Below, piece by piece: positions 1 to 10,174 of a stretch of 64,000 nucleotides of DNA (position 1 is its first letter; the number at the start of each line of letters is the position of its first letter). The position numbers and the translations under genes are program-made. Under the pieces are notes generated by a model that saw only the letters and a program-made list of their open reading frames with translations, did no database searches and was not told the DNA's origin. This stretch comes from Rhodothermales bacterium (GTDB taxonomy: Bacteria; Bacteroidota; Rhodothermia; Rhodothermales; JAHQVL01): positions 186,001 through 250,000 of the forward strand of contig JAWKNW010000005.1 in the NCBI GenBank assembly GCA_041391505.1, given 5' to 3'.

Positions 1-691
1 ATCGAAGGGCGAGCAGCAGCCGCGAATCCATGCCGCCGGACAGGCCCAGCGAGAGCGACAGCCCGCCGGGATCATCCGGAAAGACGAGCGGCTGGAGGGC
101 TTGCTCGAAAGCGATCGGGTTCACCGGTTGATCGCGCGGCATCCAAGCGGCTGTAGGTGACAACCGCGTGCCCGCCTTGTCGACGCGAAGCGTCTGGCCC
201 GGCCCGAGTCGTTCCACACCGGCCAGCAGTGCACCGTGCCCCAGCTGGTTGAAGAGCAGCCAGTGCGCGCCGAAGGCAGCGGCATCCAGCCGGCGCCTGC
301 CGGTGAGGGCGGCGATCCAGTCCAGCCGCGTCGAGAACACGAGCGTATCGCCATCGCGGACGAAATACAGGGCACGCAGGCCGAGTGGATCGGCATGGAG
401 TGCGAGTCCATCCGCATCGTGGCGGACGGCGACGAAATGGCCGTCTGCCGGTAGCGCGATAGCCCACTCGGCGTCGCCGTGGACACGGGCGCGCGTTCCG
501 GCGACGTTGAGCCCCACGCCCACGATGGCCCAGCCATCGCCGTGCCGGCACGTTTCGGGAATGCCGCCGCCGGCGAGGTAGCGGGGGCCGGCCTCGATCT
601 CAAACAAAAAACCAGGAGCCTGGCTGGCCAGACTCCTGGTTTGTGCGATCAATGAACGATTCGGGCTGATGCAGCCTGCGAGCCAGCTCAT
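1..691 (-). CDS. Asparagine-synthase-like amidotransferase, 3' end cut by the window edge
   Basis: About 230 codons are present, running off the window at base 1. Residues 218-223 read SGGMDS, the PP-loop ATP-pyrophosphatase motif of asparagine synthase and its relatives. The roughly 200 residues before it contain DPLGLRALYFVRDGDTLVFSTRLDW, here split as DPLGLRALYF and LVFSTRLDW, which resembles the second half of a class II glutamine amidotransferase domain. The proposed start (ATG at 691) gives MSWLAGCISPN, recalling the MCGIAGI start of the family, but residue 2 is Ser rather than the catalytic Cys. The glutaminase half is therefore probably inactive, as in beta-lactam synthetase and lasso-peptide cyclases. 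It begins 10 bases after the ppdK stop. A terminator hairpin (605-642) lies inside its first 30 codons; a TTG at 607 downstream of that hairpin is an alternative start. The substrate cannot be judged without the missing C-terminus. Confidence 0.72.
   Translation of the reverse strand, partial: MSWLAGCISPNRSLIAQTRSLASQAPGFLFEIEAGPRYLAGGGIPETCRHGDGWAIVGVGLNVAGTRARVHGDAEWAIALPADGHFVAVRHDADGLALHADPLGLRALYFVRDGDTLVFSTRLDWIAALTGRRRLDAAAFGAHWLLFNQLGHGALLAGVERLGPGQTLRVDKAGTRLSPTAAWMPRDQPVNPIAFEQALQPLVFPDDPGGLSLSLGLSGGMDSRLLLALR
605..642 (-). terminator. Rho-independent terminator after ppdK
   Basis: Read on the minus strand, a 10-bp stem (AAACCAGGAG paired with CTCCTGGTTT) with a 14-base loop runs straight into TTTTTT. 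It lies 60 bases after the ppdK stop and within the first codons of the asparagine-synthase-like frame. It could end ppdK transcripts or attenuate the downstream gene. Confidence 0.7.
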
Positions 692-701
692 CGCGTGCGG
701 A

Positions 702-1925
<1,224 letters not shown>

Positions 1926-3346
1926 GCAGGGCTTGCCCAGCCGCGCGCGACCACCGCCGCGTGCGAGGTCATGCCGCCGCGTGAGGTCAGGATGCCCTGA
2001 GCGGCATCCATGCCGCCGACGTCTTCGGGGCTGGTTTCGATACGGACGAGGATCACATGTTTGCCGGCGGCCTTGGCTTCTTCCGCCTCGTGGGCGGAGA
2101 AGACGACCTGACCGACCGCGGCGCCCGGCGAGGCGGGCAGCCCCTTCGCAATGACGCGCGACGCGTAGGCGGCTTCGTTCTCGAAGCGGGGATGCAGCAG
2201 CTGATCCAGGTGGCCCGGTTCGACGAGATCCGCGACGGCGGCCTTTTCGGTCACGAGGCCTTCGCGGACCATGTCGACCGCGATCTTGATGGCCGCGGCG
2301 CCCGTGCGCTTGCCGTTACGGGTCTGCAGGATGAAGAGCTTGCCCTTCTGGACCGTGAACTCGATGTCCTGCATGTTCTTGTAATGCTTCTCGAGGAGGC
2401 TCATCGTGCTGATGAGCTCCCGGTACGCCTCGGGCAGTTCGCGCTCCATGAGCGTCATTTCGTGCGGCGTGCGGATGCCGGCGACGACGTCTTCGCCCTG
2501 CGCGTTGATCAGGTATTCGCCGTACGGGTGGTTGTCGCCGTTGGACGGATTCCGGGTGAAGCACACGCCGGTGCTGCAGTCGTCACCCATGTTGCCGAAC
2601 ACCATCGTCTGGACGTTCACGGCCGTCCCGATGAGCCCGCGGATCTTGTTGATCGTGCGGTACTTGACGGCGCGCTCGCTGTCCCACGAATTGAAGACGG
2701 CGTTGACCGCATACCGCAGCTGCTCGTACGGGTCGCTGGGGAACATGTCGCCCTTGTGCTCGCGGTAGATGGCTTTGTAGCGCTCCACGAGCGTCTTCAG
2801 GTCGGCCGCGGACAGGTCGAGGTCGCTTTTCACCCCGCGCTCTTCCTTCAGGGCGTCGATCGCCTCTTCGAAGTGTTCGTGCGCGACGCCCATCACGACG
2901 TCGCCGAACATGTCGATGAAGCGGCGATACGAGTCGTACGCGAAGCGTTCGTTCTGCGTCAGCTTGGCGAGGCCTTCCACGACGGCGTCGTTGAGACCGA
3001 GGTTGAGGACCGTGTCCATCATGCCCGGCATGGAGACCGCGGCGCCGGAGCGGACGGATACGAGGAGGGGATTTTCGGGTTTGCCGAAGCCGGCGTTCAT
3101 CATGCGTTCGAGCGACGCGATGCCGTTGCGCACCTGCGCTTCGAGTTCAGCCGGCCAGGAATGGTTGTGCTCGTTGTAGTACTTGCAGCATTCAGTCGTG
3201 ATCGTGAACCCCGGAGGAACCGGCAGGCCGATCGAACTCATGTCGCCGAGGTTGGCCCCTTTGCCGCCCAGGAGCGCTTTCATCTCCCGGGTACCGTCGG
3301 CTTTTCCGTCTCCGAATAAATAAACATACTTGGTGTTATCACTCAT

Positions 3347-3648
3347 ACTATGGTCCTCCTGTTCAAGAGTCGTTTGATGGCTGCAAGGTGGGTCCCTGTA
3401 CAGTTCTGGAAGCAGGGGACCCGGTCATATTGTGGGCACTGCAAATCATACGCATCCAGCTGTGCGAATGGGTGTGGGCATAGAGGGGGTGGCGCCATGC
3501 GGTTGGCATGCGGTTGGCGTGCGCCGGCCTGCGCTGAAAAAGCGCGTAAAGTACGGCACAGCCAAAGCATGAAGTCAATCCGGTGTTCCGTGCTCCAGAA
3601 AGTTTACCGCAGATTCCACGAAAAATAGATACGGGAGGGGGAAGAGTT
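3347..3648. other. Intergenic region upstream of ppdK; no gene seen
   Basis: About 300 bases with only short, low-quality reading frames on both strands. It must hold the ppdK promoter (minus strand), but I could not pick a convincing pair of promoter boxes. The AGGAGG ribosome-binding site of ppdK lies at its left edge. Confidence 0.5.
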
Positions 3649-3737
3649 GAACGATCAAGGATTGACGATCAAGGATTAACGAACAAGGATCAGGGCGTAT
3701 TCCCCTTGATCTTTAATCCTTGATCCTTGATCTCTAA
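3649..3737. repeat. Heptad repeat R1 (GATCAAG units), inverted arms
   Basis: The left arm repeats GATCAAGGATT at 14-base steps; the right arm is its inverse, GATCAAG units at 7-base steps when read on the minus strand. The arms can pair over about 40 bases. It follows the stop of the CPBP gene (whose last codons it touches) and so can act as its terminator. The unit is the same as in repeat R2 at 7384-7452. Confidence 0.75.
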
Positions 3738-4591
3738 TACAGACTCTGATCCTCGAGCGGCTGCGCATACAGCACGGTGCGACGGTCTGGCAGCAGCGGC
3801 CAGATGGCGATCAGTAAAATGACGAGGGTGGCCAGCGCGATGCGGGGCGGGAAATCGGTTTCGGCGAACAGCGCGATCGCATACCACAGGGCGTGGACGC
3901 CCACGGCGATATACAAGTTCTTGGTCCGCAGGAAGATCAGCGCGTTCAGGATGCTCAGCGAAAAGACCGACACGATGGCGCTGGTGAGATGGTACTCGTT
4001 CCCTTCGCCGAAATCGATCAACGGGATCTGGATGATCACATAAATCAGCTGCGAGATCAGCACCGCCAGGATGAGGTTGATCCCGGTGGAAAACGGGACG
4101 TATCGCTGGAGCTTGGTGTGCAGCTGGGGAAGCAGGAGGCCCCGGTAGGTGATCTCGTCGAACATGGCCTTCGACAGGGCGAAGACCACGAGCGTAGCCA
4201 TGGACCACAGCGGATTCAACCCCTCCATGGCGTCGGAGAAGCGGACGAACCCCTGGCTGAGGAAGGCGGCCAGCATCATGCTGGCCTGCATGGCGGCCCA
4301 GAGGAAAACGGTCGTCAGGATGCCGGCGGGGATATTGCGCACCCAGAGCCCCAGTTCCCGGGGTTTGAAGCGCCCGATCCAGATCACAACGCCGACGACG
4401 ATGAAGGCAATTTTGATAAAACTTAACGAAAGAAGCGGTCCAACCATGCCCGATGAGATGTCTTGTATGGCATCGAGCGGGTAATGGAAGAACGAAAGGT
4501 AGAGCCGGTTCAGAAAGAGATCGACCAGCAAAACGATGAGCAGGAGAAGCATCGGGGCTTCGCGCACGTGGCGAAAAAGCCGGGTTCTCAT
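3734..4591 (-). CDS. CPBP-family intramembrane metalloprotease
   Basis: A polytopic membrane protein with about eight hydrophobic segments. The CPBP (CAAX protease and bacteriocin-processing, ABI) family is marked by EExxxR followed by two conserved histidines in membrane helices. Here the first motif reads DEITYR, keeping the second Glu and the Arg, and the late helix contains VGVHALWY. I chose the ATG at 4591 (MRTRLFRHVREAP) because upstream codons are Pro/Arg-rich and unlike a membrane protein; ATGs at 4609 and 4735 are alternatives. It is divergent from topA, with the shared promoter region between. The C-terminal codons run into the GATCAAG repeat, suggesting that the repeat shifted the stop. 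The substrate is unknown. Confidence 0.75.
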   Translation of the reverse strand: MRTRLFRHVREAPMLLLLIVLLVDLFLNRLYLSFFHYPLDAIQDISSGMVGPLLSLSFIKIAFIVVGVVIWIGRFKPRELGLWVRNIPAGILTTVFLWAAMQASMMLAAFLSQGFVRFSDAMEGLNPLWSMATLVVFALSKAMFDEITYRGLLLPQLHTKLQRYVPFSTGINLILAVLISQLIYVIIQIPLIDFGEGNEYHLTSAIVSVFSLSILNALIFLRTKNLYIAVGVHALWYAIALFAETDFPPRIALATLVILLIAIWPLLPDRRTVLYAQPLEDQSLY

Positions 4592-4810
4592 AAGAGTTGC
4601 AGCTACCATCTCCGGGGGAAGGGCGTGTCTGAAAGGCGCAAGATACGATATTTGGAGATATGCATCTCGCCCCGGCCTCCTCCCGCCGCCGGCCGGCTGG
4701 AACGTTGTCTGTCGACGGGCGTGTGACCTCGGCACTCAAAAATTCGCCGGCGCCTTTCACGGAACGCTCCGCTTCTCCCGCTCTCTTCGCGAACGAATTA
4801 TTCCGTATAC

Positions 4811-6004
4811 ATGAAGCGACTGCTCGTAGTTGAATCCCCCACCAAAGCCCGGACGATCCGCAGATACCTCCCTGAAAGTGAGTTTCGCGTCGAGGCCAGC
4901 ATGGGCCACGTGCGCGACTTGCCGGCGTCCGCCGATCAGATTCCGGAGCACCTCAAGGACAAGGCGTGGGCCCGGCTCGGCGTCAACGTCGACGACGGCT
5001 TCCAGCCGATCTACGTCGTCCCTCCCGAAAAGAAGAAAGTCGTCAAGGAACTCAAATCCGCGCTGAAGGATGCCGATGAGCTCTACATCGCGACGGACGA
5101 GGACCGCGAGGGCGAATCGATCGGGTGGCACCTCCTGCAGGTGCTCGAACCGAAGATCCCCGTGCGGCGGATGGTGTTTCACGAGATCACCAAGGAAGCG
5201 ATTCTCGAGGCGCTCGACCATACGCGCGAGATGGACTACAACCTGATCGACGCCCAGGAGACGCGGCGCGTACTCGATCGCCTCGTGGGCTATTCGATTT
5301 CGCCGCTCCTCTGGAAAAAGATCGCGCCGAAGCTCTCCGCCGGCCGCGTCCAGAGCGTGGCCGTCCGCCTGATCGTGCTGCGCGAGAAGGAACGCATGCT
5401 GTTTGTGCCGGCGACGTACTGGGACATCAAGGCGACGCTGCGCAAGGACAAGAAGCCCTTCGACGCTGTGATGACGCATTACCAGGGCATCCGCATCGCA
5501 TCCGGTAAGGACTTCGACGACGAGACCGGTCAGCTCAAGAAGGGCCTCACGGCTGGCAAGGACGTGCTGCTGCTCAGCGGAGCCGACGCCCGATCCCTCG
5601 CCGACCGACTGAAGGATGCGCCGTGGCGCGTGGCGCAGGTCGAGGAAAAGCTCTCGATCCGCAAACCCGCCCCGCCGTTCATCACGTCGACCCTCCAGCA
5701 GGAAGCCAGCCGCAAGCTGAAACTCTCCGCCCGCGACACCATGCGCGTGGCCCAGCAGCTCTACGAGCAGGGCTATATCACCTATATGCGTACCGACTCC
5801 ACGCAGCTCTCCGGCGAGGCCATCGATGCCAGCCGGCGCGCCATCGTGCAGCGCTACGGGGAGGAATACCTCTATCCGACGGTGCCGCCTCACCGGCGGC
5901 AGGTGCACAACGCGCAGGAAGCGCACAGGGCTATCCGCCCGGCCAGCGCGGTAAACGCGCGACGAACTCGGGCTGAAAGGCATCGAGGGCGCTGTCTGAC
6001 CTGA
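4811..6004 (+). CDS. topA: DNA topoisomerase I, N-terminal part (frameshifted gene)
   Basis: Type IA topoisomerase, which relaxes negative supercoils through a single-strand break. The Toprim domain is intact: MKRLLVVESPTKARTI at the start and ATDEDREGESIGWH near residue 100. The active-site tyrosine is Tyr325 in GYITYMRTDSTQ (Tyr319 in E. coli). After NAQEAHRAIRPAS the protein loses homology. The next conserved piece (DELGLKGIEGAV) lies in a second frame from 5961, and the following piece (LSDLIWKRTVATQ) in a third from 5992. The position usually occupied by Glu in AHEAIRP is Arg. Together with the C-terminal part this makes one gene of about 858 codons. All catalytic motifs lie before the damage. 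Confidence 0.9.
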   Translation: MKRLLVVESPTKARTIRRYLPESEFRVEASMGHVRDLPASADQIPEHLKDKAWARLGVNVDDGFQPIYVVPPEKKKVVKELKSALKDADELYIATDEDREGESIGWHLLQVLEPKIPVRRMVFHEITKEAILEALDHTREMDYNLIDAQETRRVLDRLVGYSISPLLWKKIAPKLSAGRVQSVAVRLIVLREKERMLFVPATYWDIKATLRKDKKPFDAVMTHYQGIRIASGKDFDDETGQLKKGLTAGKDVLLLSGADARSLADRLKDAPWRVAQVEEKLSIRKPAPPFITSTLQQEASRKLKLSARDTMRVAQQLYEQGYITYMRTDSTQLSGEAIDASRRAIVQRYGEEYLYPTVPPHRRQVHNAQEAHRAIRPASAVNARRTRAERHRGRCLT

Positions 6005-6030
6005 TCTGGAAGCGTACCGTCGCCACCCAG

Positions 6031-7383
6031 ATGGCCGACGCCCGGCTCCGGATGGTGACGGCGCGGATCGAAGCCGGCGCGGCCGACGATATCGCGGTCT
6101 TCCGGGCCTCGGGGAAAACGATCGAGTTTCCGGGCTTCTTCCGGGCCTACGTCGAAGGCAGCGACGATCCCGAGGCGGCGCTGGAAGACCAGGATCAGCC
6201 ACTGCCCGACCTCAAGGAGGGCGATCAGCCCGAGTGCACCAAGATCGAGGCCGAGGGGCATGAGACGAAACCGCCGGCGCGGTATACCGAAGCCAGCCTC
6301 ATCAAAAAGCTGGAAGACGAAGGCATCGGCCGGCCGAGCACCTATGCCACGATCATTGATACCATCATCGGGCGCGGCTACGTGAATCGGAAAAGCAACC
6401 AGCTTATCCCGACCTTCACGGCGTTCGCCACCAACGCCGTCCTCGAACAGCAGTTCGACCAACTCGTCAACGTCGGTTTTACGGCGGGGATGGAAGAGGA
6501 GTTGGACAACATCGCGGCCGGCTCGCTGAAATCCGGGCCGTATCTCAAGAAGTTCTACCAGGGGCAGAACGGCCTCGAGACGCTGGTCGAAGGCGGGCTC
6601 GACCGGATCGATGCCCGCAGCGTGTCCACCATCACGTCGCCCAAATGGGGCGAGTACATCGTGCGCGTCGGGCGATACGGCCCGTATGCGGAGCGCGAGG
6701 TGCAGGGCGAACGGCTGACGGCGTCGCTGCCGGCGGACATCGCCCCCGGCGATCTGACGCTCGAAATGCTCGAATCGATCGTCGCCCAAGGCAACGAGGA
6801 AGATCGGGTGCTCGGCATCGATCCGGTCGCCAATGAGCCCATCCTGATGCGAAATGGACCCTACGGCGTCTATTTGCAGCTCGGCGAAGAAGAGAAAAAC
6901 GGGAAGCCCAAGCGGATCTCGATCCCGAAAAACATCGCCCCCGAGGAAGTCGACCTCGACACCGCCTCGGCGCTCCTCGCCCTACCCCGGCAGCTCGGCG
7001 TGCATCCCGAGAGCGGCCAGCCGATCCTGACGCATATCGGACGGTACGGTCCGTACGTTCAGCACGGACGCACCTACGCCTCGCTGACGCCGGAAGACGA
7101 CGTGCTCTCCGTCGAGCTGCCGCGCGCGCTCGAACTGCTCCAGAAAAAGGAAGGGAAGACGCAGGCGCTGAAGGTGCTGGGCAACCACCCGGAATCCGGC
7201 GAGCCGATCGAGGTCCTCGAAGGCCGTTATGGGCCCTACGTGAAGCATCAGAAGGTCAACGCCTCGCTTCCCAAGGGCACGAGCCCCGACACCCTGACGA
7301 TGGAGGCCGCGCTGGAACTCCTGGCGAAAAAGGCCGGCGCGAAAAAGACCAAAGGCGGTGGACGGAGGAAGAAGAAGGAATGA
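6031..7383 (+). CDS. topA: DNA topoisomerase I, C-terminal part (frameshifted gene)
   Basis: This continues topA after two frame changes between about 5951 and 5992. It carries the end of the catalytic core, including RYTEASLIKKLEDEGIGRPSTYA, which is diagnostic of type IA topoisomerases. Four C-terminal repeats follow, each centred on a G-x-YGPY or NGPYGVY motif (GRYGPYAER, NGPYGVYLQ, GRYGPYVQH, GRYGPYVKH). This repeat type replaces the zinc ribbons of the E. coli enzyme in many Bacteroidota and high-GC bacteria. The tail is Lys/Arg-rich (KKTKGGGRRKKKE). The ATG at 6031 is only the first start in the shifted frame. It is convergent with the TonB receptor, separated by repeat R2. Confidence 0.9.
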   Translation: MADARLRMVTARIEAGAADDIAVFRASGKTIEFPGFFRAYVEGSDDPEAALEDQDQPLPDLKEGDQPECTKIEAEGHETKPPARYTEASLIKKLEDEGIGRPSTYATIIDTIIGRGYVNRKSNQLIPTFTAFATNAVLEQQFDQLVNVGFTAGMEEELDNIAAGSLKSGPYLKKFYQGQNGLETLVEGGLDRIDARSVSTITSPKWGEYIVRVGRYGPYAEREVQGERLTASLPADIAPGDLTLEMLESIVAQGNEEDRVLGIDPVANEPILMRNGPYGVYLQLGEEEKNGKPKRISIPKNIAPEEVDLDTASALLALPRQLGVHPESGQPILTHIGRYGPYVQHGRTYASLTPEDDVLSVELPRALELLQKKEGKTQALKVLGNHPESGEPIEVLEGRYGPYVKHQKVNASLPKGTSPDTLTMEAALELLAKKAGAKKTKGGGRRKKKE

Positions 7384-7452
7384 GGATCAAGGATTAAAGA
7401 TCAAGGGATGGAGCAGACTCTCCTTGATCCTCATTCCTTGATCCTTGATCAT
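7384..7452. repeat. Heptad repeat R2 (GATCAAG units) between convergent genes
   Basis: The left arm reads GATCAAG-GATTAAA-GATCAAG; the right arm, on the minus strand, reads GATCAAG-GATCAAG-GAATGAG-GATCAAG. It fills nearly all of the 75-base gap between the topA stop and the receptor stop and can fold into one long hairpin, as expected of a bidirectional terminator. It shares its unit with R1. Confidence 0.78.
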
Positions 7453-7458
7453 GGAATC

Positions 7459-9708
7459 TCAAAATTCCATCTGGAGTTGCAGGATGGCATGCCGGGGCGG
7501 GGCGAGCAGGGCGGGGCGTTCCATGTAGTAGTACTCGAGCGCGTTGCGGACGATGAGGAGGGTGCGGAGCCGGCCGAACTGGACGCCGGCGCGCAGGTCG
7601 AGGACGCGCGTATCGATCAGGGTTTCCGCGTCGGGGACGAACCGCGCGAAGTCTGAATTGACGCTTTCCGGGGCGCTGGCATACCGCAGATCGAAGCCGG
7701 CCTGGTAGCGTCCGAAACGCCCATCCGCCGAGGCCGAGACCATGTGCCGGGGACGAAACGCGAGGGCCTCGCCGGCGCTGAGGTCGCGGGCATCCAGATA
7801 CGTGTAGCCGGCGCGGGTGGTCACGGCCCCGTCGAACAGCGAGGCCTCGATCGAGGCCTCGGCGCCGCGAATGCGGGCGCGGATGAGGTTGACGAACTGG
7901 AAGGCCGATTCGGTAGGGATGAACTTCGTTTCGATGAGGCGCCAGTAGTCGTTCCAGAACACCGCCACATCGAGAAGGGCATCGCTCCGGTCGGTAAACG
8001 GGATCAGGCCCCGGAGCCCGAGTTCGTAGCTCGTGCTTTCCTCCGGGCGCAGGCTGAGGTTGCGGACGATGGGGAAGAAGTCCCGGTTGTCCACGAACCG
8101 TTCCCCCAGGCTCGGTATCCGGAAACCCTGCCCGTATGCCGCGCGCGCCGTGAATTGCGGCGTGAAGGCATAGCCGAGGTTCAGTTTTGGGCTGAGTTTG
8201 GATACGGTGTCGCTGGCGTCGATGCTGTAGATATCGAAGCGGAGGCCGGCCACCACGTTGAGCCGCGGGCCGATGTTCTGCTCCCACTGCCCGAAAACCG
8301 CGCCTTCCGGCTGGCTTCCGATCGGATCCCCGTCGGCGCTGACAAAAAAGCTGGAACGGGTCGAGTTGGCGTCGATCGAGGCGCCGCCGGTGAAAAACCG
8401 GTTCGGGCCCGGGTTCCAGTTGAGGAGGTATTCGCCGCCATACCGAAATCCGTAGGTGCCGTCGCGATAGGTGCGCACGTTGCCGGCGGAGTCGATAGGC
8501 CGTACGCCAACGGCATACAGGCGGGTTTTTACCTGATAGAACAGCCTGGGGTTGAGGACGTGGGTGAGGGTGGGGAAGAGGCTGATCTGATTGGACTCGT
8601 TGTCCGTCGCCCCGCTCGGTTCCGAGGAGTTCGTGATGGCGAGGCTGCCCGGTTGCAGGGCGTCGCGGGCGCCGTTCCAAAACAGGAAGTCGTCTTTTTT
8701 GCGGTAGAGGACGTTGGCGAGCACGTCGAGACGGACGTCGGCATTGGGGTTCCAGCCGGCCTTGGCGTGGGTCTGAAACAGGGTTTTTTCGTTGAGCCGC
8801 ATGTACCCTTCGCTGCGGCGGAACGTGCCATCCACCCAGTACCCGAACCGTTCGGAAACGCGCCGGGCGTGGGATACCGTGGCGCCGGCGAATGGCCTGG
8901 GCGTATCGGCGCCGTCCCATCGCTCGCGCCAGATGGCGTAGCGGACCGGCTCGTAGGCGCCGGCGAAGGCCCGCACGAGGGTCGTGGGGCGGGATGGGAA
9001 GGTTTTGGTGATGAGGTTGACCACGCCGCCCAGCGCGCCGCTTCCGTAGAGCGCCGAGCCGGGTCCCTTGAGCACCTCGAGCCGTTCCACCTGGGCAAAA
9101 GGCAGGCCTTCGTAGGGCACGCCGTCCGTATCGGGCGACAACAGGGGCACGCCGTCGATCAGCAGGAGGACGCGGCTCCCCACGTTGTAGGCGAAGCCGG
9201 AAGAGCCGCGCACGCTGATCTGGTTGTCCTGCACCTGTACGCCGGAAATGTGCCGGAGCGCATCGTCGAGCGAGACCACGTTGCGCCGCGACAGTTCTTC
9301 GGGCGCCATCGCCGCCACGCTCACCGGCACCGAGGTGATGCGCTGTTCGCGGCGGTTCGCGATGATGACGACGCCGTCGCTCTGGAGCACCTCTTCCATC
9401 AGCTGGGCGTCGAGTTGCAGGGACTCGCCATCCGCGAGCGTCACGGATTGCCGGATGCGCTCGAACCCGACCATCGAGACCTCCACGACGTAGGTGCCGG
9501 CGGCGAGGCCGGCGATGCGGTAGCGGCCTGCAGCATCCGTGGCGGCGCCGCGGGCCGTGCCCGCGATGGCCACGTTCGCACCGGGCAGCGGGACGCCCTC
9601 GGCATCGATGATCTGCCCCGAAATGCTGGCTGTTTGGGCCAGGGTAGCGGTCGATAATGCGCCGAACGCCAGCGCCGCGAGGAGGTGGGCGAGTAGAAAT
9701 CGGGGCAT
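7459..9708 (-). CDS. TonB-dependent outer-membrane receptor
   Basis: 749 residues. A signal peptide (MPRFLLAHLLAALAFGALS, ending ...ATLAQ) is followed by a carboxypeptidase-regulatory-like beta-sandwich of about 80 residues (SISGQIIDAEGVPLPGANVA). Next comes the plug domain, with VLLLIDGVPLL, VERLEVLKGPGSALYGSGAL and GGVVNLITK, and then a beta-barrel ending in QLQMEF with the terminal Phe typical of outer-membrane proteins. The family imports siderophores, vitamin B12 or glycans using TonB energy; nothing in the sequence identifies the ligand. I chose the start at 9708 because the longer frame lacks a signal peptide and because it lies one base after the stop of the lipoprotein gene, suggesting translational coupling. 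Confidence 0.9.
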   Translation of the reverse strand: MPRFLLAHLLAALAFGALSTATLAQTASISGQIIDAEGVPLPGANVAIAGTARGAATDAAGRYRIAGLAAGTYVVEVSMVGFERIRQSVTLADGESLQLDAQLMEEVLQSDGVVIIANRREQRITSVPVSVAAMAPEELSRRNVVSLDDALRHISGVQVQDNQISVRGSSGFAYNVGSRVLLLIDGVPLLSPDTDGVPYEGLPFAQVERLEVLKGPGSALYGSGALGGVVNLITKTFPSRPTTLVRAFAGAYEPVRYAIWRERWDGADTPRPFAGATVSHARRVSERFGYWVDGTFRRSEGYMRLNEKTLFQTHAKAGWNPNADVRLDVLANVLYRKKDDFLFWNGARDALQPGSLAITNSSEPSGATDNESNQISLFPTLTHVLNPRLFYQVKTRLYAVGVRPIDSAGNVRTYRDGTYGFRYGGEYLLNWNPGPNRFFTGGASIDANSTRSSFFVSADGDPIGSQPEGAVFGQWEQNIGPRLNVVAGLRFDIYSIDASDTVSKLSPKLNLGYAFTPQFTARAAYGQGFRIPSLGERFVDNRDFFPIVRNLSLRPEESTSYELGLRGLIPFTDRSDALLDVAVFWNDYWRLIETKFIPTESAFQFVNLIRARIRGAEASIEASLFDGAVTTRAGYTYLDARDLSAGEALAFRPRHMVSASADGRFGRYQAGFDLRYASAPESVNSDFARFVPDAETLIDTRVLDLRAGVQFGRLRTLLIVRNALEYYYMERPALLAPPRHAILQLQMEF

Positions 9709-9709
9709 G

Positions 9710-10174
9710 TCAGCGGGCGGAAGCAGGAGGGAAGGGAGGGCGCGTGGAGAAGTCGACGTAAAGGTCGATGGTGACGACTTCTCCCTCGCGAATCTGGATG
9801 GTGCCATCGCCGCCCTCGTAGAGCGCCGCCGGCCGCCAGTCCAGGATGCCGGGTCCGAATTTCTCGGCGATGCCATTGTACACGAGGACGCCTTCATCGA
9901 TGTCGCCGATGAAAAACGTGTCCTGTTCGACATTGCGCCGGAGCCCGGGGCTGATCACCATCCGATTCAGTTGAAGAAAATCCGACGTGTCCTGGGGGAT
10001 GAAGCGCATGCCGACGAAGCGGAGGTCGAACAGCGAATCCGGAGACGGCCACGCGCCCGTGTAGGTGATGGTGCCGCGGACCGCGCCGACGGCGTCCCGC
10101 TCGGGCGGCACGAGGCCGTGATCGCAACCCGAAGCGACGATCAGCGCGATAACGAAGACAAGAAGCGTACGCAT
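9710..10174 (-). CDS. Small lipoprotein co-transcribed with the TonB receptor
   Basis: 154 residues. The N-terminus MRTLLVFVIALIVASGC is a lipoprotein signal peptide with lipobox ASGC, so it should be anchored in a membrane by a lipid on Cys17. The mature part is rich in beta-strand-forming sequence (GAVRGTITYTGAWPSPDSLF) without a family I recognise. It ends one base before the receptor start. By analogy with SusD-like or HmuY-like partners it may bind the receptor's ligand, but it is much smaller than SusD and this is inference. Confidence 0.75.
   Translation of the reverse strand: MRTLLVFVIALIVASGCDHGLVPPERDAVGAVRGTITYTGAWPSPDSLFDLRFVGMRFIPQDTSDFLQLNRMVISPGLRRNVEQDTFFIGDIDEGVLVYNGIAEKFGPGILDWRPAALYEGGDGTIQIREGEVVTIDLYVDFSTRPPFPPASAR

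Noticed and set aside
3350..3628. A 92-residue frame upstream of ppdK
   Set aside because: It starts inside the ppdK ribosome-binding site region, has no domain or plausible start site, and runs against the ppdK promoter.
5951..5992. Programmed frameshifting in topA
   Set aside because: Two successive shifts are needed, no slippery heptamer or downstream pseudoknot is visible, and topA is not known to use recoding.
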